Shown here: in pieces, positions 54,929 through 64,000 of the stretch
How positions within the stretch are numbered: position 1 is the first letter of the stretch
Layout of the letters: each line of letters opens with the position of its first letter
Assembly (NCBI GenBank): GCA_025331445.1
Contig: JAIWNE010000045.1
Span: 62,001 to 126,000, forward strand
Direction: 5' to 3'
Length of the DNA stretch: 64,000 nt
Origin: Blakeslea trispora
Taxonomy: Eukaryota > Mucoromycota > Mucoromycetes > Mucorales > Choanephoraceae
Notes under the pieces: model-generated
What the model was told of the DNA's origin: nothing
The model's database searches: none
The model's input: the letters and a program-made list of their open reading frames with translations, nothing else
Made by a program: the position numbers and the translations under genes

Positions 54929-56450
54929 ATTTTATTTTTTTTGTAGAAAAGCAAGTAGCAGATACAGCGAGAAATGTAGCACAGAAAAAAATGTCTGCAG
55001 AGAGGATGTTCCAATCAGAGGAAGAGCATATCAATGATTTGGAAAACCTTCTGTTTTATTATCTCGAGCCTATTTATCATTGGTCGCATGAACCACAAAA
55101 TCAAGATGTCTTCCAGAAATACCCTGCCCTCTGCTCAAAAAGTGCAATTGCCGATTTATTTGAAATAATCAAAGAAATCACAAAGGTACATCAGGAACTC
55201 TATAAAGGCCTGGGAGAAAGGTAAGAATGAGAAGATTGAACAAGAAAAATATGATGATATGTTACTCACAATTTAACATTCTCTATTTTCATAGGTTACT
55301 AATGTGGGGTCCAACACAATTTGTGTCCGATATACTTGCAAAATTCGTAAGTGTTTTCTCATATGACTAAAACGAATATCACTCATCTATTTTTTGAATG
55401 GTAGTATGAGAAAATGATCATATATGAAAAATTCTTGAATCAATATCCAAGTGCAGTTATTTCTATTGATACACTTTGGAGGAAATCTTCTCAATTTGGA
55501 AAATTATTAGAGGTACAGATTACCTATCTTTTTTTTTTTTTTTTTTTTTTGAGGCAATCTCCTAACACTCACCATGTCACACACTCTTTTTATAGAAATG
55601 TGCTTCACGAGCCACCACACCTAATTTTAAAGACATAATATTCTATTTGAAGAATCCTGTGATGCGACTTCCATCCTATCATGCCTTTGTTTCTCAAATC
55701 TCTACAGCCACTGAACTAGCTCATCCTGATTACAGAGCGCTTTCAAAATTAAAGGAGAAATATGAACACCGTGAAAAAGAGTGGCGAAACTTGTAAGTCG
55801 TTCAAGAAAAAAAAAACAAGTGCAACTCGTTTCTAACTTAAAAAACCAGGATTAAGGATCGATTGTCACTTGTTAGAGTTTTTGAAGCTGCTCGTACGGT
55901 CCAGGATAACCCAGCGATTGTAACTGCGAACCGTAGAATGTTTATTGTTGGTCCATTGACTAAAATAGATGTTTCAGATCCACAGTCGGTTGTTGACACC
56001 CGTACTTATTTACTGTACAACGATATTTTAATGTACTGTCAGAAAATCAAGAGTGGCAACAAAAGAAAGTCTTCGGACAGTCAGAAGCTGGTATACAAGG
56101 GCATGATCAATTTAAAACATGCAGACATCTGCCCTCTCTCTGAATCTATTGTTACCAAAATATCGCAAACCAAAAAGACACTAGGTCTGGCGGTATTCAT
56201 ACGCAAATCTGATACCTTGTCTGCCGATTCAAGCAAACCCTCTGTCTATGGTTTTGAAATCAAGACAAACGACAGAAGTGATCAGCCTACTTCAGTTGCC
56301 TGGAATGATGGCATGTACCCCATACCTGGACACAATTCTGGTAATGGTGCCAAACGTCAGTTAATTATGCGTACACAGACTGAGGCTGAACAAAATGCTT
56401 GGATTGCGCTTCTTCGTAAAGTCAGTCAGCAGGTCACTCGTAAGCGTTAA
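54545..56450 (+). CDS. RhoGEF with DH and PH domains
   Basis: Six exons (54545-54827, 54947-55220, 55295-55346, 55405-55512, 55596-55792, 55850-56450) give 504 residues. After an N-terminal Ser-rich region (about 90 residues) the DH domain begins at SAERMFQSEEEHINDLENL and ends about residue 320, containing LMWGPTQFVSDILAKF, FKDIIFYLKNPVMRLPSYHAFV and HPDYRALSKLKEKYE. A PH domain follows at about 335-495 (RMFIVGPLTKIDVSD, YLLYNDILMYCQKI, ending QTEAEQNAWIALLRKV). DH-PH proteins exchange GDP for GTP on Rho-family GTPases, usually Rho1 or Cdc42 in fungal polarity and wall synthesis. No SH3, DEP or CNH domain is seen, so it is a short member of the family. The first intron carries a (CT)n microsatellite and the fourth a poly-T of about 24. 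Confidence 0.88.
54885..54926 (+). repeat. (CT)n microsatellite inside RhoGEF intron 1
   Basis: About 20 CT units sit a few bases before the 3' splice site (TTTTTTGTAG at 54946), so it serves as an extreme polypyrimidine tract. Copy number will vary between strains. Confidence 0.92.
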
Positions 56451-56744
56451 AAAAATTTGTTTATAAACGTTTCATTAACACCACTCACAACTACATATAT
56501 ATATATATATACATACATACACACTCATGTCTACATTTATACATACACATTCACTCCAAAAAAAAAATTCTCCCTATCGCAACATTCCATTTCGGCCCTT
56601 CAGACTTACAAAAGTACTAAACATTGCAAAGTTTACTACACCACTCGTAATAAAGTAATTCACGCTTTTGCTAATTTTTTTTTTTTTGTACACTGGTTTT
56701 TTATTATTATTATTCTAAATTATACAAGCAAAGTTTCCCCTCTC

Positions 56745-58604
56745 TTAGTGTTGAGCCCATTGAATAGACTTGAGGTCGATACCTTCTTGAACCATTTCCC
56801 ATAGAGGTGACATGTCTCTTAACTTATCTACATGTTGACAGACCTTCTTGATGACAAATTCAACTTCTTCGTCGGTAGTGAATCTTCCAATACCAAAACG
56901 AATAGAACTGTGTGCCATTTCATCATCAGCACCTAAAGCACGCAATACATAAGAAGGCTCAAGAGATGCTGAAGTACAAGCCGAACCAGAGGACAAGGCA
57001 ATATCCTTCAAAGCCATCAGTAAGGATTCACCTTCAACATAAGCAAATGAAAGGTTGACACATCCAGGATAGTTATGCACAGGATCACCATTGCGATGTA
57101 CTTCTTGAACTTGTGATTGGATGCCATCAATCAAACGCTTGGAAAGCTTAGAGATACGAGCATGGTCATACTAAAGATCAAACTGAATGAGTCATACAAA
57201 GAATAAAAAAAAAAAAAAGACATAACTGAAGCGATCCTCAGAACCCCTGCACAAAAATCATGGCGAAAACCTTACATTGCTGACCATACAATGGCCAACA
57301 TTGTTTCTCTTGAATTCCATACGTCTTTAAGACATACATATCGAAGAGAAAATAGCTGTAACTTTTCGCTCTTTGTACAAAAATGTTTTACGATGCCTTT
57401 GTTTGGCACGATTCATCATAGGACCAGATTTACGATGAAGAAAAAAAAAAGTAACTTACCTCCATCTCCTCGCTAGCAATTCTACAAGCTTCACCCAAAC
57501 CAACAACTAAAGGATGAGGAACAGTACCACTTCTGATACCTCTTTCTTGACCACCACCACTTTGGACAGCCTCCAAACGAACTCTGGGTCTTCTACGGAC
57601 ATATACGGCACCAATACCCTTAGGTCCGTACAATTTGTGACCAGAAATACTCATCAAATCAATATTCATTGCATTGACATCCATAGGCACTTTGCCAACA
57701 GCCTGTGCAGCATCTGTGTGGAAGAAGATTTTCTTGGATCTACATAATTTGCCAATTTCTTCAACAGGCTGCATCACACCAATTTCGTTGTTGACAGCCA
57801 TGATAGAAACAATGGAGGTATCAGGACGAATAGCCTCTTCTAACTGCTTCATGTCGACACGTCCATTGGTTTGAACAGGAAGATAAGTCACTTCAAAACC
57901 TTCCTCTTGTAAAGATCTACAAGATTCCAAAATACATTTGTGTTCCTTAAAAAACAAGCAGTTAGTTAAGTGGCTCTTTACTTAATATGCCATACTATGT
58001 GTCTTACAATTTGAGTAGTAATAATGTGCTTCTTTTTGTTCTTGTAAAATTTGGCAACACCCTTAATACTAATGTTGTTTGATTCAGTAGCACCAGAAGT
58101 GAAAATGATTTCTTTAGGATCGGCATTGATCAGTTTAGCAACATACTAGAGTTATGTGAGTTAGAAAGTGCTCAGCAAGAGAAAAAGAAGTGTTCTGACT
58201 TTTGAAGAAACATACTTCACGAGCTTGTTCTACAGCCTTTTCTGTCTCCCAACCATATTGATGGGTTCTTGAGTGAGGGTTACCGTATAATTCAGTCATG
58301 TAAGGAAGCATTGCATCCAAAACTCGAGGGTCAGTAGGACTAGTTGCTTGCATGTCAAGATAGATGGGTCTACCAGCTTCTTTAACAGCCTTTGACTCAA
58401 AGCCTAAAGAATCTGAAATGATATAAGCACAAAGCAGGTGAAGTATATAATAAAGATATTACCAGTAGAGGGTGTAATACTCTCTACAACTGCTTGTTGT
58501 TGTTTGGCATAAATGGAGAAAGACCTGCTGTTGTAAGAAATTGCAGGCTTTGTAAGAGATGAAATAGGTCTTGCAAAAGAACGCTGTAATACTTTTCTAA
58601 ACAT
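56745..58604 (-). CDS. NFS1: Mitochondrial cysteine desulfurase Nfs1
   Basis: Five exons on the minus strand (58604-58463, 58412-58216, 58145-58008, 57945-57460, 57170-56745) give 462 residues. A basic/Ser-rich presequence ([17 protein letters not shown]) leads into the aminotransferase class V fold: [48 protein letters not shown], the PLP lysine in [10 protein letters not shown] (about residue 263), and the catalytic cysteine in [11 protein letters not shown] (about residue 386). Nfs1 takes sulfur from L-cysteine and passes it to Isu scaffolds for Fe-S clusters and to tRNA thiolation. The fourth intron is 289 bases, far longer than usual here. It converges with the RhoGEF gene. Confidence 0.95.
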
Positions 58605-59859
58605 GGTTTGTGATATAAAAAAAAATTAAAAGAAAAGATAAAGATGTTTTTTTTGCTGTGCAAATTTAGCATGGTATGCTTTGAAACCTTAATTGCTATA
58701 AACTAAGTCACGAAACTGAATTATCCAATCAGCATGCATCTGATCTTCTAAATTGGTTTTCCCCCCTTTTTTTCTCTTTCTGTCTCTCTGAAGGCTACAC
58801 TCTGGGCAATATTTTACCGGTTTTTTTTTTTATTATAAGCTCAACTATGGCTTTTCTCTTTTTTACCAAATACGCTTTTATTTGAGAAAAGAAAGTCAAT
58901 TGACGCTCAAGTTTAGGCCAATCAATCTCGAAATCTTTGACTTGCATAAGATTTTGTTTTTGACAAATAAGAATTTGATTCAATATGCAGCTGTTTACAA
59001 GACAGTGTATTAAAGATGATTAGTTGTATGTAAACTAGCAGCAGCCTTTATATGTGTTAGTCTGACGCTTGCCTACCGCTTTTCAACTCTTTTCTTTGGA
59101 AAGTCAACAAAACAAGTGTCCAAGTGCTTCGAGAGATATTCTCCATGAAAACGCAATGTCTAGGGCATGCATTTATTATGTAATCAATCGAAATCGCACT
59201 GGGGCTGCTTGCTCGTATTTTACGATGGAAGGAAGGAAAGACGGATGATGAAGAGAAGCGAAAAAAAAATCAAGATTAGCTGGTATTGTTCTTTACTCTA
59301 ACTTGAACGACTTTTTCGGAAAGTATTAGTATAGAAACTATTGCTATTTGTAGTTTAAGCGCCTTCTTATATAAACTTTATGCATTTCCACCTGTATTCA
59401 TCTTATGGATACACTACATTGTTTTGAATTTCTTCTATTGTCTGAACAAACTACATGATAATCCCTCCCTTTGAAAAGAAAGGTCAACTCCTTCTAAGCT
59501 ACTGTTTTTTTTTCTTGTTTCAGTGATGTAACAGCCAGGTTTTATTTATAAATAAATATTCTCTATTGCACAAGTAAACTACAATAATTTCAAAGTCTTT
59601 GGATTCTTTTTAATGCTTATATGTATAAAGGTGTTTTTAGGATGATGCTATGTCGCACTTTGAGTAGATGTAATATTATCCATTTTTTATTACTATTATT
59701 ATAGATAGAGAGGCTAAATTATAAGATAACTTTATATTTATATATGAGATAAGACATGGCTGTTATGTATGTGCATCGTTCATGTTGGAACGTATGAAAA
59801 GAACCTTTCTTGATGAAAGTGCTGTGTGTATATGTATATGTATATACAAAAGTTTAAAA
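58605..59859. other. Intergenic, upstream of NFS1
   Basis: About 1.25 kb between the NFS1 start and the 3' end of the zinc-finger gene. A CCAATC box is at 58725-58730 (121 bases upstream of the NFS1 ATG). The T-rich and AT-repeat part (59690-59880) belongs to the 3' region of the zinc-finger gene. No frame is supported. Confidence 0.45.
58725..58730 (+). promoter_or_regulatory. CCAAT box upstream of NFS1
   Basis: CCAATC in reverse orientation relative to NFS1. CCAAT boxes bound by the HAP/NF-Y complex are common in promoters of fungal respiratory and iron-handling genes; binding here is inferred from the motif only. Confidence 0.3.
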
Positions 59860-61739
59860 TTAATATATATAACTGGAGCTAGAGTATTGTGGGGGAAATG
59901 GCGTATAATGCATTTGGTTGTATTGTGCGTATTGGTGCTGCGATTGCTGTTGTGGTTGTGATGGTGGGAACGATGACTGCAAACATGAAACATTAGGGTG
60001 TTGTTGTTGTTGTTGCTGCTGTTCTAAAAAAGCAGATGGGAACTGAAATGAGTTGAATGTATATACACTAGTGGTTGCACCGGCAGTACCAGCTGCTGTG
60101 CTTGGATGATATAGAGAATGATGTTCGTCTCGACATGGTCTTGAATGTACCATTTTGGTATGGGCTAATGGCGTAAAATTTGTTGTGGTTATTGTTTTCG
60201 TGGCGACAGACATGGCGTTCATTGGCTGTTGAGCTTCTAGACAAGACAATTGATATGGAGATAGTGAAACCGTGTTCAGGCTGGAATCTGAATCACCCAT
60301 GTTTTTCATAGTGTCAGCACTAGCTAAAAGCGACTCATGCGCCTTGATATGTTTGCGTAAAGACCTTGAATGAAAGTAAGCTTTGCTGCAGTTCTCAAAG
60401 GGGCAAGTATATGGACGAACATTCATATGTGTCTTGGCATGCGTGTTGAGAGAGTCAGGTCTAGAGAATCTTTTGTCGCAACCTTCAACCTGGCAAGCGA
60501 ATGGTCGCTCTCCTGTATGCGTTCTCATGTGATTTTGCATTTTATGGCGCTTCAGAAATGGCTTGCTCTCTCTAGGACAATCAGCCCACTCACAATAATA
60601 AGCAGTCTAGAATACCAAAATAAAGTCAGTTCGGGACTAACGGATGGAACGGATTTGTCTGTTTTACCTTTCCGCTTCCAATATGTGAATCTCTAATGTG
60701 TATGATCAGTTGATCAAGAGAGGAAGCCAAGGTGCCACAGCCTGCCCAGCGACAAGGGTGTGTTTCTTCATCGTCAGATCCATCAGAATGATCTAAAAGT
60801 AAGCGAAATATGAGTTTTATATTATCAAGAGTGAGTCAAGAGAGAGAGAGGGAATGTCGAATGCGTACCTGTCGGTTTTTTAAGTAATCTCTTTTCTTCC
60901 TCTAGTTGCATGACGCGTTGAATAAGCTCTTCTCTCGAGAGATGGCAAAATGATTTTTTTCGACTCGGGAGATCAGTTGTTGAACATCTTCCCTTTTTAG
61001 TCGCATCACATAGATTATCCAAAGATGGTAAGGGCGCAGTATTCTGATGATGTTCTCTTGCTGCAAGCATTTTGTTCTGTACATCTACTGCCATCTAAGG
61101 ACATCAATATATATCATATCATTAGAAAGAACATGCATAAATCTTAGGCTCATAAGGCTATGTATACCTCTTCCATCTTGATTTGATCATAATAAGCAAC
61201 ACTAGCTTCTTTTTCCCGACTGTCTGTCACACCAATGGCTCCTGCGTTAGTAACATAGTTGTGCCATTGTGTTGCTGTTTGTGTATCTTCTTTTGCCATT
61301 AAGCTATCACCATAATGCCGTTTGAATGGATATGAATCCCAGCTTCCTGCTTCGGAATCCAAGAAATGATTGAGATGATGCTCAGAAAATACTTGATGTT
61401 GTGAAACCATGGTCTCAGGTATGATGCAGGTTGAGCAGGACATCTCGTCGGCAGCCGGAGGAATATCGGCTAGGTCACTGGAAGAACAAATAGATGTTGC
61501 TTCAGATAAAGAAAGACTATCTCTATATAAGGACTGTTGCTGATTATGCATCATGTTGCTCATTTCGAATTCTGTCGTCTGTCCTATATCTGTCTTGGTT
61601 AATTTCTCATGATGTTTCTTTCCGGTCATCCCGGCAAAAAGTAACCTTTACTTGTGATTTCGGGAGAATAGGCCATGTTCTGCATTGGTGCTGCTTGTAT
61701 ATACATGGATAAACCATTCAAGGTTGATTGTGGTTGCAT
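59860..61739 (-). CDS. C2H2 zinc-finger transcription factor (GLI/ZIC/Zap1-like finger array)
   Basis: Five exons on the minus strand (61739-61652, 61583-61168, 61094-60869, 60792-60668, 60606-59860) give 533 residues. The N-terminal 240 residues are low complexity with an acidic patch and a short coiled coil (LIQRVMQLEEEKRLL). Four C2H2 fingers follow at about 252-370: an atypical CRWAGC type, CEWADC, then two classic TGERPFACQVEGCDKRF and RPYTCPFENCSKAY with H-x3-5-H spacing. The two CxW-type fingers recall the GLI/ZIC and Zap1 groups, whose first fingers often pair with each other. The C-terminal part is rich in Ser, Pro, Thr and polyglutamine (QQQQQQQ). Likely a nuclear DNA-binding regulator; the target is unknown. 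Confidence 0.85.
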
Positions 61740-64000
61740 AATAATATACAGATTTAATGGAAAGTAGATAGAATGAAATGTATACAATAAGAAAAAAGAA
61801 AAGCAGGAAAAACTAATTAAATTTAGCAAAAAGCCTATTGACTTTGAATTCAATTTACAATAATAATAAAGAAGTATAAAAAAAAAAGAATAAAAAAAGA
61901 AAGAGAGAGAGAGAGACAATCAGGATGAGGGAATATCAATTCAATATCGGGACCGTTTTTTTTTGTTATTCTTTGTCATAAACACGTATTAGGCTACAAA
62001 GCATAGCTGGAAACTATTCTGTGAGACAAAGTTACAAATCAAATCCAATCATCTCATGTCTGAAACGGTGCTTTAATATTCATGGTATTATTGTCACCAA
62101 TAAAGTTTCCCTTCTTGGTTTTCCCTCTCTTAGTAGCTATTGTTACTGATCATGCTACTGATAACCTCGCTTTTTCTGTAAATTGCCCTTCTGTAAGACA
62201 TGCCCTCCTAAGCTATAGTGTTGTTAGCTTTTTGCTTGGTATGTGTGAATTACATGTTACCTTCTAGGTTTTAAATTAGTTACTTCTTGGATCTAGTCTT
62301 TAAACTACTTCTTTAGATATAAAACCTAAATAGGTTTGTCAATATGTGTTATAGGATAAGATAAAACACGACGAACCTGCCTTTATTCATCTCAGTAATC
62401 AATGACAAATGAAGATACCAAATACTGATGATGAGTTCAATTCATTTATCCAAGTATTAGCTACTATAGTTCAGCCAATACTTGATCTGTTTCTGAGAAA
62501 CATAAGGTTAATTTTAAGCAAGATAGTCATTACTATCTTCACATGCTGTTTCTTTCATGTCGATCCTACACAGAAAAGAAAGTATTGCTCTCGGATTTTC
62601 CTTTTTGCAATATGCCTGCCTCCTCTGACTTCAAAAAAGAGGAAAAAAACAAACATTGCCCTTTGCCTCATCGTTTTGTACAGGTTCAATCATCTAACAA
62701 AAAAAAAGTGCAAATTTTTCTAATTAGTGATATGCAATCGGCTTCATTCATTCAAACGTGACATTTCTTGTTGAGTTACTGAATGATGGTCCTTAGACAT
62801 GCTGAACTGAAACCTCTTTTTTTCTTTTGTCCATAGATCGCAACTTTCGCACTTGCCGTTCTTATTGTTTTTGTGTCACAGAGTTTAAGAAAGCTCACTG
62901 TGACACCTGAACCACGTACTCAATAACTCAACTTCAGTTTCCATACAAAATGATGTAGTTAAATAGACTAAAGAAATAGAGCCGAAACCAGTGAAATGAA
63001 AATAGTGACCCCATCTGACACATTGTGTTAGCAATCCGTAGATCAAGTTTTTGTTCTCATAAGGCTTTTGCTAATTGTATGTTAAGATAACATAAAATCA
63101 GTTCTTCATCTATGGGTTTACTTGTCTTTTTCTTTCTTTTGAAAGCTGATAAGGAAGCTGTGCCTATGTGGAATGAAGGTTGTATACTTGTTGTATTTCT
63201 TAACTTTTAAATGTTGTCCCAAGACGTTCGTCAGCACAGTTACCTCCTTTGAATAGAGCATCTAGACCCTTACTTAATTGAGCAACAAGTATCACTCTAG
63301 AGTCCTTAGTCTGCTCAGTTGCACAAACCAAGATGATAGTATTTGTAAGATTATTTTAGCTCAGACGAAACAAAAGAAACAGACAAAAGACTTATGTCAT
63401 TAAAGTAGCTCATGTTGAACATACAGTGTATCCATCCTCAATTGAAAGGCAGGCAAAAGAACAAACAAAAAAAAAGTCTGTTCATTTTGATCAGAACAGA
63501 CACGCGTTAACAATCATATCAAAATACATGCCTTTTTTCCAAACACACACTCTTTTGCATATTGTATAAATAGCAAAAAAAGCGCGTGGCTATTAATCCA
63601 AGCAATCATTAGCAAATAGCTCACAGTCTACTGAACAGCTTTCTTACCTGTGTATACGTAGCATTCATTTTTACAATAATTAGAGAATATTTTTTTCTTT
63701 GTTTTTATAAAGCAGATTGACCACATTACTGACCAATGTCCTCATTGGCTGATATACTGATTGTTTGTTTATTCTTTGTATAGACTAGTCTATATCAATG
63801 TACATTTCAATGTTTTGTTGAACAGTTCAAAAAGACCACACTTCTATCATTAGCTCGAGAAGAGAATAATATTGGCATAGAGTATTCATAATGATTACTG
63901 CTCAATATTCTGCAGTAAAAAAAAAGAGAACAAAATGATTTATCGATGCTCTCGTATTAATAAAAGCATGCAAGTTAATTAGCTGATCATGTCATATAAA
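61740..64000. other. Intergenic to window end, no convincing gene
   Basis: 2.26 kb with a GA-rich leader of the zinc-finger gene at about 61890-61920, two overlapping plus-strand frames at 62409-62761 with partial coding look but no splice join, and the palindromic repeat copy 2 at 63716. Nothing else is supported. Confidence 0.5.
63716..63760. repeat. Short palindromic dispersed repeat, copy 2
   Basis: Starts ATTGACCACATTACTGACC and matches copy 1 at 9626 at about four bases in five over 50-55 bases, including the following TGATATACTGATTGTTTGTTT, which corresponds to TCAATATATTAATTATTGTTG in copy 1. Confidence 0.55.

Noticed and set aside
57291..57476. Plus-strand frame inside the long NFS1 intron
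   Set aside because: Antisense to an intron, short, and without any recognisable feature.

Overview
The window is a piece of nuclear DNA from a filamentous fungus. It is AT-rich, full of poly-A/poly-T runs, and its genes are cut by many short introns, mostly 45-90 bases with GT...AG ends and CTAAC-like branch sites. The gene set (Ssb-type Hsp70, Vps53, Slm1-like PH protein, Ssh4-like Rsp5 adaptor, Sds3-like corepressor subunit, Efg1, ENA-type cation pump) is fungal. Together with base composition and intron style it suggests an early-diverging fungus such as a Mucoromycota member (Mucor/Rhizopus type). That placement is an inference from style, not from a search. No rRNA, tRNA or CRISPR array was recognised by eye.

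Layout, 1-20 kb: the 3' end of an unknown gene; a PA-domain/RING-H2 membrane ubiquitin ligase; an Sds3-like histone deacetylase complex subunit; a cysteine-rich single-pass membrane protein; a small hypothetical gene; an intronless histidine-rich protein; a secreted protein with a choice-of-anchor-A-like domain; a small hypothetical gene; a mitochondrial RsfS-type protein; a BRD8-like bromodomain protein; and a multi-pass membrane protein with a long cytosolic tail.

20-31 kb is gene-poor. It holds two short hypothetical genes, a decayed ORF and two TA-flanked miniature inverted-repeat elements, followed by an Ssb-type Hsp70, a mitochondrial-type nucleoside diphosphate kinase and a tiny HSBP1-like coiled-coil protein.

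31-50 kb is denser: otubain, a 620-residue coiled-coil tail-anchored protein, Efg1, an Ssh4-like SPRY/PY adaptor, a P2D-type ATPase, a Slm1-like PH protein and Vps53. Another repeat copy lies between genes at 35.6 kb.

50-64 kb carries a secreted, Kex2-site-containing tandem-repeat protein in an otherwise empty 4.5 kb stretch, a DH-PH RhoGEF, the cysteine desulfurase Nfs1 and a C2H2 zinc-finger factor. The last 2.2 kb has no convincing gene.

Genes are not in operons. Several neighbours are convergent with very close 3' ends (otubain and the coiled-coil gene are separated by only 20 bases). Functional themes recur without physical clustering: ubiquitin (RING-H2 ligase, otubain, Rsp5 adaptor), membrane traffic and plasma-membrane homeostasis (Vps53, Slm1-like, Ssh4-like, ENA-type pump, RhoGEF), chromatin (Sds3-like, BRD8-like), and mitochondria or translation (RsfS, Nfs1, NDK, Ssb, Efg1). 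All multi-exon models below were assembled by hand; each keeps an open frame across every junction, and none is confirmed by RNA data.
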